A stretch of DNA of 64,000 nucleotides from an uncultured Lachnospiraceae bacterium (lineage in GTDB: Bacteria > Bacillota > Clostridia > Lachnospirales > Lachnospiraceae). Both the position numbers and the translations under genes were made by a program. The notes under the pieces are model-generated. The model did no database searches. It had not been told where the DNA came from and saw nothing but the letters and a program-made list of their open reading frames with translations. The stretch is from positions 149,071 through 213,070 of the forward strand of contig CANRFJ010000002.1 in assembly GCA_947629865.1 (NCBI GenBank), read 5' to 3'. The number at the start of each line of letters is the position of its first letter. Position 1 is the first letter of the stretch. Shown piece by piece: positions 8,752 through 16,498 of this stretch.

Positions 8752-9303
8752 ATGAAGACAGAACTTTTTTACCACAAGCGGACGGGCAATCCTGTCCAGA
8801 TCATTGCACGCGCACAGACAAAGCCGACCTTTCAGGAGGTTGTATGCTATCAGGAACTGACAGCGCCCTACGGGCATTTTGTCATGGAGAAAAGGCAGTT
8901 TTTTGCAGAGTATGTAAAAAGATTTGCAGAACTTCCCAAAAAGGAACAGAGACAGATCGCCCAGAGGGGTGAGCTGCCGGATAAGCAGCCGAGGATTTCC
9001 AAAGGAGAGGTGGCAGACGGGACGGAACCGGAGGGGGAGGAGAGAACAGAGCCGCAGCCGGATCCGGCGGAGACTTCTGACGCGAGGATACAGAAGCTCA
9101 TGGCCTTTTTTGATGCCGATACCTATCAGGAAAAGAAAAAACTGTTTGAGGATATGAGGGAAAGTCTGGACGAGCATATGCTGAATAATATTGCCGTGAG
9201 TCTGGATTTGTCCATTGACGACATTTCCGGCGGATACGCACTGATCTTATCCGAACTGGAGATACGAAGCCGGTACGAAGACGACAGGAGAGAGAAAAAT
9301 TGA
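8752..9303 (+). CDS. DUF1653-like domain protein with helical tail
   Basis: A 183-aa cytoplasmic protein. Residues 1-55 resemble the small beta-rich DUF1653 fold (YHKRTGNPVQII, VVCYQEL, HFVMEKRQFFAEYV). A charged low-complexity linker and a C-terminal helical region that looks like a small protein-interaction domain follow. The ATG at 8752 has GGAAG 7 nt upstream; the track's GTG at 8743 is too close to that site. The stop codon overlaps the truA start, so the two are translationally coupled. The role is unknown, and the DUF1653 match is from memory. Confidence 0.6.
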   Translation: MKTELFYHKRTGNPVQIIARAQTKPTFQEVVCYQELTAPYGHFVMEKRQFFAEYVKRFAELPKKEQRQIAQRGELPDKQPRISKGEVADGTEPEGEERTEPQPDPAETSDARIQKLMAFFDADTYQEKKKLFEDMRESLDEHMLNNIAVSLDLSIDDISGGYALILSELEIRSRYEDDRREKN

Positions 9304-10043
9304 CGAATTACCGTTTATGCGTCCAATATGACGGCGCCCGTTACCGGGGCTGGCAGAGACAGGGGAAGACGTCGGCGGATACGATACAGAGCCGTCTGGA
9401 GGCCGTGATTTCCAGGCTGACCGGAGAGGACGCAGAGGTTCACGGGGCCGGACGCACCGACGCCGGCGTCCACGCCAGAGGGCAGGTGGCCCATGTGCGG
9501 CTGGAGTGCGGCTGGGAGCCGGAAGTCCTCGCCGCCAAGATGAATGAATATCTGCCGGAGGATATACGGATACTGGAAGTGCAGCGGGCGGGCGAGCGGT
9601 TTCACAGCCGCCTCAACGCCACGGGCAAGGTATATGAATACCACCTTCTCAAGAAGGGCTGCTATGATGTGTTTGTCCGCAAATACAGCTGGCAGATGGA
9701 GAGAGACCTGGATACGGCTCTCATGCGGAAGGGGGCGGAGCTGCTCACAGGGAGCCATGATTTCCGCGGCTTCTGCACGAAGGCCTCCAGGAAAAAATCC
9801 ACAGTCCGCCGTCTGGACGCCATTGATATCCGCGAGACGGAGAGGGACATTTTTCTCAGATTTGAGGGAAACGGTTTTCTCTATAACATGGTGCGGATTC
9901 TTGTCGGGACGCTGGTTGAGATTGGCGACGGCAGGAGGGCTCCGGACAGCATACGGGAAATATTTGCCGCCGGTGACAGAAGACTGGCGGGCGGGACAGC
10001 GCCGGCGCAGGGCCTCACCCTGCTCTCGGTTCGGTACGATTAG
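9300..10043 (+). CDS. truA: tRNA pseudouridine(38-40) synthase TruA
   Basis: A 247-aa enzyme that converts uridines 38-40 of the tRNA anticodon stem-loop to pseudouridine. The family signature GAGRTDAGVHARGQVAH contains the catalytic Asp, and CVQYDGARYRGWQRQ at the N-terminus and FLYNMVRILVG near the C-terminus are also typical. Length matches the family (about 245-260 aa). The start is TTG at 9300, with AGGAG 8 nt upstream and a 4-bp overlap with the previous gene. The next small gene follows within 20 bp, so they form a short operon. Confidence 0.95.
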   Translation: MTNYRLCVQYDGARYRGWQRQGKTSADTIQSRLEAVISRLTGEDAEVHGAGRTDAGVHARGQVAHVRLECGWEPEVLAAKMNEYLPEDIRILEVQRAGERFHSRLNATGKVYEYHLLKKGCYDVFVRKYSWQMERDLDTALMRKGAELLTGSHDFRGFCTKASRKKSTVRRLDAIDIRETERDIFLRFEGNGFLYNMVRILVGTLVEIGDGRRAPDSIREIFAAGDRRLAGGTAPAQGLTLLSVRYD

Positions 10044-10060
10044 TGAGCGGAGGGACAGGT

Positions 10061-10333
10061 ATGAGAAGAATGGAATTTAAGATGGAGAGGGAGAATCTGG
10101 TGCAGGAGGGGGACGAAGTCACCGTGACAGAGGGGATTTTGCCCAGCGCCTTTTATTATGTGATTAATCCGGCGGTAGCGATGTCCGGCAACTATACGTT
10201 TCGGGAGAGGCTGCGCTCCGACCGCGGAATCGTCCGCGAGATAAAGGAGAATGAAAAGGGTTTCTATGTAGTGGTTGAATTTGACGAGGACGAGCCGGAG
10301 ACAGCGGACGCACAGTCCGCAGACAATAAATAG
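10061..10333 (+). CDS. small conserved-looking hypothetical protein
   Basis: A 90-aa acidic, soluble protein beginning MRRMEFKMEREN. The predicted strands (DEVTVTEGILPSAFYYVI, FYVVVEFDED) suggest a small beta-barrel-like fold, but I do not recognise a family. GGAGGG lies 7 nt before the ATG at 10061; the track's upstream GTG overlaps truA and has no ribosome site. It lies between truA and the aminopeptidase gene with an 18-bp gap on each side, so it is probably part of the same transcript. Confidence 0.6.
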   Translation: MRRMEFKMERENLVQEGDEVTVTEGILPSAFYYVINPAVAMSGNYTFRERLRSDRGIVREIKENEKGFYVVVEFDEDEPETADAQSADNK

Positions 10334-10350
10334 AAAGGACGGATTGAACA

Positions 10351-11736
10351 ATGGAACGGAAAAATGTGTGGAATGAATACACCAAAAAGGAATTAAAGGA
10401 ATTGGAAAAACTGAGCAGGGAGTATCGGGAATTTCTGGATGCCGGCAAGACGGAGAGGGAATGTACCGTGCTGGCGGTGCAGATGGCCGAAAAAGCCGGG
10501 TATCGCAATCTGAGCGACATAGTGGAGGCGGGAGAACCTCTCCGCCCGGGCGACAAGGTGTACTCTGTCAATATGAAAAAATCCATTTCCCTGTTTCAGC
10601 TGGGACGTCAGCCGATGGAAAAGGGAATGGCAATCCTCGGAGCCCATATCGATTCGCCCCGCATGGACGTCAAGCAGAATCCCCTGTATGAGGATACGGA
10701 GCTGGCCTATCTGGACACGCACTATTACGGGGGAATCAAGAAATACCAGTGGGTTACGCTTCCCCTTGCGATTCACGGCGTCATTGTAAAAAAGGACGGC
10801 GCGGTCGTCGATGTGTGCATTGGCGAGAAGGAGAGCGAGCCGGTATTCTGCGTCACGGATCTGCTGGTTCATCTGGCGCATGAGCGAATGGAGAAGAAGG
10901 CGGACAAGGTCATTGAGGGGGAGGCGTTAGATATCCTCTTTGCCAGCCGTCCGCTGAAGGGAGAGGAAAAGGATGCGGTATATCACAATGTCCTGTCCAT
11001 TCTGAAGGAGAAGTATGATATAGAGGAGGAGGATTTCCTCTCCGCCGAGCTGGAGATAGTACCGGCGGGGCGCTCCAGGGACTCAGGCATTGACAACAGT
11101 ATGATTATGGCCTATGGACAGGACGACAGAGTGTGCGCATTCACTTCGTTGTTAGCCATGCTGGAGGTAGAGGACACGGAATATACGACCTGTTGCCTGT
11201 TGGTGGACAAGGAGGAGATTGGGAGCGTGGGCGCTACCGGAATGCGCTCCCATGTGTTTGCCAATACCGTGGCGGAGGTGATGAACTGCCTGGGACAGTA
11301 CTCGGAGCTGGCGCTCCGCCGCTGCCTGGCAAATTCCAAGATGCTCTCATCGGATGTGAGCGCCGCCTTTGATCCCACCTACGCATCGGCATACGAAAAG
11401 AAAAATGCCGCCTATTTTGGCCGCGGCATGGTATTTAATAAATTTACGGGTTCCAGGGGAAAATCGGGGAGCAATGATGCAAATGCCGAATTTATGGCAC
11501 AGATCCGCGGTATTCTGAAGGAGTCCAAGGTGGCGTACCAGACGGCGGAACTTGGCAAGGTAGACGTCGGCGGGGGCGGGACAATCGCCTATATCATGGC
11601 ATTGTACGGCATGGACGTCATCGATTGCGGCGTGGCTGTCCTGAATATGCACGCGCCATGGGAGATCACAAGCAAAGCCGATATATACGAGACAAAGAAG
11701 GGATATGTGGTCTTTTTGAAGAAAATTTTCGGATAA
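10351..11736 (+). CDS. M18-family zinc aminopeptidase
   Basis: A 461-aa cytoplasmic metallo-aminopeptidase of the aminopeptidase I (M18) family, which removes N-terminal residues from peptides. Expected metal and catalytic segments are present in order: GAHIDSPR, GGIKKYQW, RDSGIDNSMI, DKEEIGSVG and a C-terminal NMHAPWE carrying the last His ligand. Length fits the family (430-470 aa). GAAAGGA precedes the ATG. The location after truA and a small gene suggests housekeeping peptide turnover. The family is clear; substrate preference (often acidic N-termini) is not determined here. Confidence 0.92.
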   Translation: MERKNVWNEYTKKELKELEKLSREYREFLDAGKTERECTVLAVQMAEKAGYRNLSDIVEAGEPLRPGDKVYSVNMKKSISLFQLGRQPMEKGMAILGAHIDSPRMDVKQNPLYEDTELAYLDTHYYGGIKKYQWVTLPLAIHGVIVKKDGAVVDVCIGEKESEPVFCVTDLLVHLAHERMEKKADKVIEGEALDILFASRPLKGEEKDAVYHNVLSILKEKYDIEEEDFLSAELEIVPAGRSRDSGIDNSMIMAYGQDDRVCAFTSLLAMLEVEDTEYTTCCLLVDKEEIGSVGATGMRSHVFANTVAEVMNCLGQYSELALRRCLANSKMLSSDVSAAFDPTYASAYEKKNAAYFGRGMVFNKFTGSRGKSGSNDANAEFMAQIRGILKESKVAYQTAELGKVDVGGGGTIAYIMALYGMDVIDCGVAVLNMHAPWEITSKADIYETKKGYVVFLKKIFG

Positions 11737-11763
11737 AATCCAGGATAAAGGACGGATAAGGCG

Positions 11764-13350
11764 ATGCACAAAAGCGGGAAAACATTGGGGGTAAAACGAA
11801 TAATTCTGCTGGCAGCAGGGTGTCTGCTCATACCGGTTTTTTCCCATGTCTGTAACGCCGCGGCGGCAACCGCGGACGATGAGGAATATTTTGATCAGCT
11901 GGAGAAGGCGGCGGTATCGGATTCTACGAAGAAGATCCAGTATCGGCGCGGCAGATATTATACGAAGAAAAACAGTCTGTGGAAGCGGGCCGTCGTGGTC
12001 TCTCTCACCGGCGCAAAGGTGACATTTGCCAAAAAGGGATGGTATACCGTCCGGATTACGATGAAATCCGGACGGAAGAAACTCCTTCACCTGAAACTGA
12101 AGAAAAAGACATATGTGATCGCGGCGAATCAGTCGGTCTCTCAGAAAGAGGGCTTCTATGAACTGATTCCCAAGACCAATACGGCGCAGGCGGCGGGGGC
12201 GAAGGAATTTTCCCTCCATGCGGGGAGCCGTGTGACCGTGGCCACCCGAAGCGGGGCGGCAGGGCAGGTCTGGGAACTGGAGGCGGCGGGGAAAAAGCGC
12301 TTCCGTCTGAAAAACGTCAACAGCGGTCTATATATGGCGCTGAAGGACATATCCAAAAAGAACACTCGCGTTGTCCAGAAGAAGTATCAGCCGGAGGACA
12401 GGGGGCAGCTCTTTCAGGCGGCCAGAACCGGCGGCTCTTACTTCATAAAATCCGTGGGCAGCGGACGCTATCTTCACACGGACGGAACCGATATCACGAC
12501 CGGCAAGAGGAAGAATAAAAAGGCGTGGAAATATAAGCTGTCAAAAACTGTCCGGCCGGAATCCGGAATGACGGTGGAGGGCGCGACCTGTCCCACCTCG
12601 CTTCTGGCGGGTTCTCCCTTCGTGTTGAAGGGAACCGTGTCCTCCCATTATACGATCGAGACGCTGACCGCTTCCGTCCTGGACGGAGACGGCCGGAGCG
12701 TCCTGACAAAAACCGTGTCGCCGGACGCCTGCACCTACAGCCTGTCCGGTGTGGACGCCGCAATCACGTTTGGCCGCCTGGAGCCGGGGGCTTATACCTA
12801 CCGCGTCACGGCGACCGATAAGGAGGGCGGAAGCTTTACCGTCATCAACAGAGCCTTCAGCGTATATACCCAGATTGCGGGGAGCGCCAAAACGCTGTTT
12901 TACAACGCCGCTCTCATCAGCCGGATCGGGCACCAGTCCACGGGAACTGCGCTGGAGAAAAAGGCATGTGCCTCCTATGCGCTGGCCTATTGCAATGCCA
13001 TTTTGTACGGCACGGCGCCCAGCCCCCACACCTACTGGATGGGAGAGGAGACGGTGGACTGCGTGTGGAGCCGGGGCGGATATACCACTTACGCCCATGC
13101 CTCGGAGCTGGCGGTGCTTCAGGCGGCCTACGGCCAGATCTCAGAGGGGAAGCCCTGTATCCTCCATGTGACGGGAAAAACCAGCCAGCACTGGGTTACT
13201 GTCGTCGGATTCAAAAACGTGGACTCCGCCAATGCACTGAGCGCTGCCAATTTCCTGGCGATCGATCCATGGGACGGCGCGCTGATAACCGTGTCGGACA
13301 GGTATCAGGTAAAGTCCACATATCGCCTGGCCTATAAGAGCCAGCCGTGA
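11764..13350 (+). CDS. secreted ricin-lectin plus C39-like cysteine peptidase
   Basis: A 528-aa exported protein. The signal peptide (IILLAAGCLLIPVF) ends near SHVCNAAAA. A lysine-rich region comes first, then a ricin-type beta-trefoil at about residues 130-260 (QVWELEAA, LKNVNSGLYMAL, FIKSVGSGRYLHT). A beta-sandwich follows, and then a C39-like peptidase domain at about 380-528. Probable catalytic residues are Cys402 in ACASYALAYC, His476 in SQHWVTVVGF and Asp501 in AIDPWDG. Lectin plus cysteine-peptidase architecture suggests cleavage of a glycan-associated or cell-surface target. It is secreted on its own, not fused to an ABC exporter, so it is not a bacteriocin processing transporter. The target is unknown. 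Confidence 0.78.
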   Translation: MHKSGKTLGVKRIILLAAGCLLIPVFSHVCNAAAATADDEEYFDQLEKAAVSDSTKKIQYRRGRYYTKKNSLWKRAVVVSLTGAKVTFAKKGWYTVRITMKSGRKKLLHLKLKKKTYVIAANQSVSQKEGFYELIPKTNTAQAAGAKEFSLHAGSRVTVATRSGAAGQVWELEAAGKKRFRLKNVNSGLYMALKDISKKNTRVVQKKYQPEDRGQLFQAARTGGSYFIKSVGSGRYLHTDGTDITTGKRKNKKAWKYKLSKTVRPESGMTVEGATCPTSLLAGSPFVLKGTVSSHYTIETLTASVLDGDGRSVLTKTVSPDACTYSLSGVDAAITFGRLEPGAYTYRVTATDKEGGSFTVINRAFSVYTQIAGSAKTLFYNAALISRIGHQSTGTALEKKACASYALAYCNAILYGTAPSPHTYWMGEETVDCVWSRGGYTTYAHASELAVLQAAYGQISEGKPCILHVTGKTSQHWVTVVGFKNVDSANALSAANFLAIDPWDGALITVSDRYQVKSTYRLAYKSQP

Positions 13351-13441
13351 ATCGCTCCGGAGAAATTCGTCTGAATGGCAATGGACAGGAAGCGAGTCCT
13401 GCTCTATAATATAACCGATAGAAATATTTTTCGGAAAGTTA

Positions 13442-13470
13442 TTGACAAAGATTTCAGGATAGTATAGTAT
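13442..13470 (+). promoter_or_regulatory. recA promoter
   Basis: TTGACA, a 17-bp spacer and TAGTAT lie 60 bp before the recA start codon. Transcription would start near 13477, just before the LexA-type operator. Confidence 0.7.
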
Positions 13471-13481
13471 AGGTATATACA

Positions 13482-13493
13482 GAACATTCGTTC
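13482..13493 (+). promoter_or_regulatory. SOS (LexA/DinR) operator of recA
   Basis: GAACATTCGTTC fits the Gram-positive SOS box GAAC-N4-GTTC exactly. It sits just downstream of the -10 element, where a bound LexA would block transcription start, so recA (and probably recX) should be DNA-damage inducible. Confidence 0.82.
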
Positions 13494-13529
13494 GGATATG
13501 TTCGGATGAAAGATCAGGAGGATAGTTCG

Positions 13530-14567
13530 ATGGAAAAGGATCAGAATAAGATAAAAGCGCTGGAGGCAGCGATTGCACAGATTGAGCGGGCATACGGCCA
13601 GGGAGCTGTGATGAAACTGGGCGACACGGCCCATATGCAGGTGGAGACGGTGCCGACCGGCTCTTTGAGCCTGGACATGGCGCTGGGCGTAGGAGGGATT
13701 CCCAGGGGACGCATTGTGGAGATATATGGCCCCGAGTCCAGCGGTAAGACGACGGTTGCCCTCCACATGGTGGCCGAGGTACAGAAGCAGGGGGGGATTG
13801 CCGGATTTATAGACGCCGAGCACGCACTGGATCCGGTATATGCAAAGAATATCGGCGTCAATATTGACGAACTCTATATTTCACAGCCGGACAGCGGCGA
13901 ACAGGCGATGGAGATCACCGAGACGATGGTGCGCTCCGGCGCTGTGGACATAGTCATTGTGGACTCTGTGGCGGCTCTTGTGCCGAAGGCTGAGATAGAC
14001 GGCGAGATGGGAGACTCGCATGTGGGACTCCAGGCGAGGCTCATGAGCCAGGCTCTCCGCAAGCTCACCAGTGTCATCAACAAGTCCAACTGCACGGTGA
14101 TATTTATTAACCAGCTCCGCGAGAAGATCGGCGTGATGTTTGGCAATCCGGAGACCACGACGGGAGGGCGCGCGCTCAAATTCTATGCCTCCGTCCGTCT
14201 GGACGTGCGGAGGATTGAGACTCTCCAGCAGGCGGGCGAGAAGATTGGGAACAGGGTGAGAGTCAAGGTGGTAAAGAATAAGGTTGCCCCGCCATTCCAG
14301 GAGGCGGAGTTTGACATTATGTTCGGCAAGGGCATATCCAGAGAGGGAGACGTCCTGGATCTGGCCGCCAAATATGATATTATCGTAAAGAGCGGCGCGT
14401 GGTATTCCTACAAGGGCGAGCGCATCGGCCAGGGGCGCGAGAATGCCAAGAAGTATCTGGCCGAGCACCCGGAGATCTTTGAGGAGGCGGAACAGGCAGT
14501 GCGCGCAAAGTGCATGACGCCTCCGGCGGGGGAAGAAACGGCAGAGACATCTGAAAAAGAGGAATAA
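13530..14567 (+). CDS. recA: recombinase RecA
   Basis: A 345-aa DNA recombinase that forms filaments on single-stranded DNA, catalyses strand exchange and activates LexA self-cleavage. Walker A is GPESSGKTT, Walker B is VIVDSVAAL, and the [20 protein letters not shown] loop is the classic L2 region. Length is standard. AGGAGG lies 8 nt before the ATG at 13530, so the eight extra residues of the track ORF are excluded. It is controlled by the SOS box upstream and followed 8 bp later by recX, which encodes its modulator. Confidence 0.97.
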   Translation: MEKDQNKIKALEAAIAQIERAYGQGAVMKLGDTAHMQVETVPTGSLSLDMALGVGGIPRGRIVEIYGPESSGKTTVALHMVAEVQKQGGIAGFIDAEHALDPVYAKNIGVNIDELYISQPDSGEQAMEITETMVRSGAVDIVIVDSVAALVPKAEIDGEMGDSHVGLQARLMSQALRKLTSVINKSNCTVIFINQLREKIGVMFGNPETTTGGRALKFYASVRLDVRRIETLQQAGEKIGNRVRVKVVKNKVAPPFQEAEFDIMFGKGISREGDVLDLAAKYDIIVKSGAWYSYKGERIGQGRENAKKYLAEHPEIFEEAEQAVRAKCMTPPAGEETAETSEKEE

Positions 14568-14575
14568 GAGAAATT

Positions 14576-15103
14576 ATGTGTGAAGCGGAGCGGAAAGAAT
14601 CGTCGGCGCTGTCTTGTGCCGGCGAGGAGGAAAAGAAGGCGGCGGCCAAGGCCATGAATCTTTTGCTGCAGCAGGATCGGACGGAGCGGGAATTGCAGGA
14701 TCGTCTCTACCGGGCGGGATTTTCAGAAAAGGCGGCCCGCTTTGCCATGGATTACGTCAAGAGTTTCGGCTATATTGATGATTTGCGCTATGCCACAACT
14801 TATCTGTCCTGTCAGAAGGGAAGCCGGAGCCGGAAGGAACTTCGCTGCAAGCTGATAAACAGAGGTGTTTCCCCTGAGATAGTAGAGGAGGCTTTTCTGC
14901 GGGAATACGGGGAGGACGACGAACAGGAGGCTCTCCGCCGCATACTGAAGAAGCGTCTGCGGGGAGCCAGACTGTCAGACATGGACTTTGCCGACCGGAA
15001 TAAGGTTACGGCTTATCTGGCCCGCAAAGGCTATGCGCTCCCCGCAATACGCTCTGCCATGCGGGAGCAGGGGGAGTTTGAGGAATCCGAGGAATCCGTA
15101 TAG
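14576..15103 (+). CDS. recX: regulatory protein RecX
   Basis: A 175-aa helical protein that modulates RecA filaments. It shows three RecX-type three-helix repeats (KAMNLLLQQDRTERELQDRLYRAGF, then FGYIDDLRYATTYL, then GRKGYALPAIRSAM-like C-terminal helices). The gene follows recA by 8 bp, the usual arrangement, and should share its SOS control. The ribosome site is weak (AAGAG), consistent with low RecX levels relative to RecA. Confidence 0.92.
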   Translation: MCEAERKESSALSCAGEEEKKAAAKAMNLLLQQDRTERELQDRLYRAGFSEKAARFAMDYVKSFGYIDDLRYATTYLSCQKGSRSRKELRCKLINRGVSPEIVEEAFLREYGEDDEQEALRRILKKRLRGARLSDMDFADRNKVTAYLARKGYALPAIRSAMREQGEFEESEESV

Positions 15104-15128
15104 CAATATCATCATAGGAGAAAACCAG

Positions 15129-15893
15129 ATGAAATTATTGCCCCAGTGTCCGGAGCATATCCGGGAGGGAGAATTGTATTACTGTCCGATTTTGCAGGCG
15201 CAAAGGAGGGGAGGGGAGGAGGAGATTTGCTCCCTCTGCCCTGCTTTTAATGAGGCCAGAATGGGCTGTTCTGAGTTGCAGAGGGCGTTTATGTTTGCTG
15301 CGGAGGCCCACAGGGGGCAGGTGCGCAAGGGGACGGATATCCCCTATTTGATTCATCTGATTCGCACATGGGATTACACCCGACAGATGAGTGACGACAG
15401 GGAAGAACAGATAGCGGCCCTCCTTCACGATATACTGGAGGATACCCCTGTGACAGAGGAGGAACTCCGCGTGCGGTTCGGGGACAGGGTTGCCCGTCTG
15501 GTGGCAGAGGAGAGCGAGCAGAAACGCTCAGAACTTCCGCCGGGAGAGACCTGGCAGCTCCGCAAGCGGGAGACCATTGACCGCCTGAGACGGAAGGCGG
15601 GAGAGCCGGATGAGGAGTCTGCGATTCGCATTGCCCTGGCGGACAAGCTGGCCAATCTCTACTCCATGGCGTATGAGTACCGGATTGTCGGCGACATTCT
15701 GTGGAAGAAGTTTAATCAGAAGGATAAGACCATGCACGCCTGGTATTACGGTGAGATGGGAAGAATATTCGCCGCGTGTTTTGAGGGCGGGGATTCGGAC
15801 GGGAGCGCAGGCAGGGAGGCCGACCTGGTGAGAGAATATCACACATATTACAAGGAGGTTTTTGGAGAAAATGAAATTTCAGTCGGTCAATGA
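15129..15893 (+). CDS. HD-domain phosphohydrolase, SpoT-hydrolase-like, with Cys-rich N-terminus
   Basis: A 254-aa protein. From residue 50 it resembles the HD hydrolase half of Rel/SpoT proteins: AFMFAAEAHRGQVRKGTDIPYLIHLI, ALLHDILEDT carrying the metal-binding His-Asp, and ALADKLANLYSM. The likely role is hydrolysis of a nucleotide such as (p)ppGpp. The first 46 residues hold five cysteines (including CSLCPAF), which could bind zinc and are not part of the basic family. ATG at 15129 has AGGAG 8-9 nt upstream; the track ORF runs on into recX out of frame. No synthetase domain is present. Substrate is inferred from family only. Confidence 0.8.
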   Translation: MKLLPQCPEHIREGELYYCPILQAQRRGGEEEICSLCPAFNEARMGCSELQRAFMFAAEAHRGQVRKGTDIPYLIHLIRTWDYTRQMSDDREEQIAALLHDILEDTPVTEEELRVRFGDRVARLVAEESEQKRSELPPGETWQLRKRETIDRLRRKAGEPDEESAIRIALADKLANLYSMAYEYRIVGDILWKKFNQKDKTMHAWYYGEMGRIFAACFEGGDSDGSAGREADLVREYHTYYKEVFGENEISVGQ

Positions 15894-16362
15894 GCTGGAG
15901 CATTTTTCCTTTGAGGACTCGGAGATACAGGAATTGCAGGCGGCTCCGGAACAGCTTACCTTCACTCTGAGCGGAGCGCTTGTAAAAGAGGAAAATTCCC
16001 AGAACAGCCGGTACCAGGACATGTACTGCGGCACACTGGTGCTGCAGCTTGAGCATGTGAAGATTGCCCGAATCGTCAAAGAGGGATTTAAGTACTATGA
16101 CGCAGACGGAAGGCTTTTGCGGGAAGTGCCGGACGAGGATGTGCCGGAACAGGAAGCGCCTCAGGTGCTTGACCGGTGCAAAAAGGGCAGGATATTTACC
16201 ACGGTGGAGGACACGGTGGAATCCGGTTATGCCTGGGAATTTGGCATTGATGTTCCCAGAGAGGAAGATGAGGAGGAAGTGGACACCTTCTGGCTGTGCC
16301 TCCTGTTTGAATCCGCCACTGCCATGTGGGAGCGCTATTGCTCTCCTGCGGAAAGCAGTTAA
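15871..16362 (+). CDS. unrecognised acidic protein
   Basis: A 163-aa soluble, acidic protein with several predicted beta strands (QLTFTLSGALV, GTLVLQLEHVKIARIV) and no transmembrane segment. I do not recognise a family. It overlaps the end of the HD gene by 23 bp. GGAG lies 5 nt before the ATG at 15871, and AAGGAGG lies a little further upstream. It ends the recA-recX-HD run and is followed by a strong terminator, so it may belong to that transcript. Confidence 0.6.
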   Translation: MKFQSVNELEHFSFEDSEIQELQAAPEQLTFTLSGALVKEENSQNSRYQDMYCGTLVLQLEHVKIARIVKEGFKYYDADGRLLREVPDEDVPEQEAPQVLDRCKKGRIFTTVEDTVESGYAWEFGIDVPREEDEEEVDTFWLCLLFESATAMWERYCSPAESS

Positions 16363-16394
16363 AAATCAGATAAATATATGAGATAAAATATGGA

Positions 16395-16438
16395 CATACT
16401 TCTATTAAGTAAATGCAAAATAGAAGTATGTTTTTTTT
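16395..16438 (+). terminator. rho-independent terminator
   Basis: A perfect 12-bp stem (CATACTTCTATT with AATAGAAGTATG) and a 12-nt loop are followed by eight T residues. It separates the recA-side operon from glycogen phosphorylase. Confidence 0.88.
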
Positions 16439-16498
16439 GCTTCCGCGGTATGGCTGGCGGGAAGCAGCGTCGGAGAGCATGGTGATACGGAGGTAAAA

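Noticed and set aside
13881-14468. 195-aa minus ORF inside recA
   Set aside because: Shadow of recA codon structure; RecA identity on the plus strand is certain.
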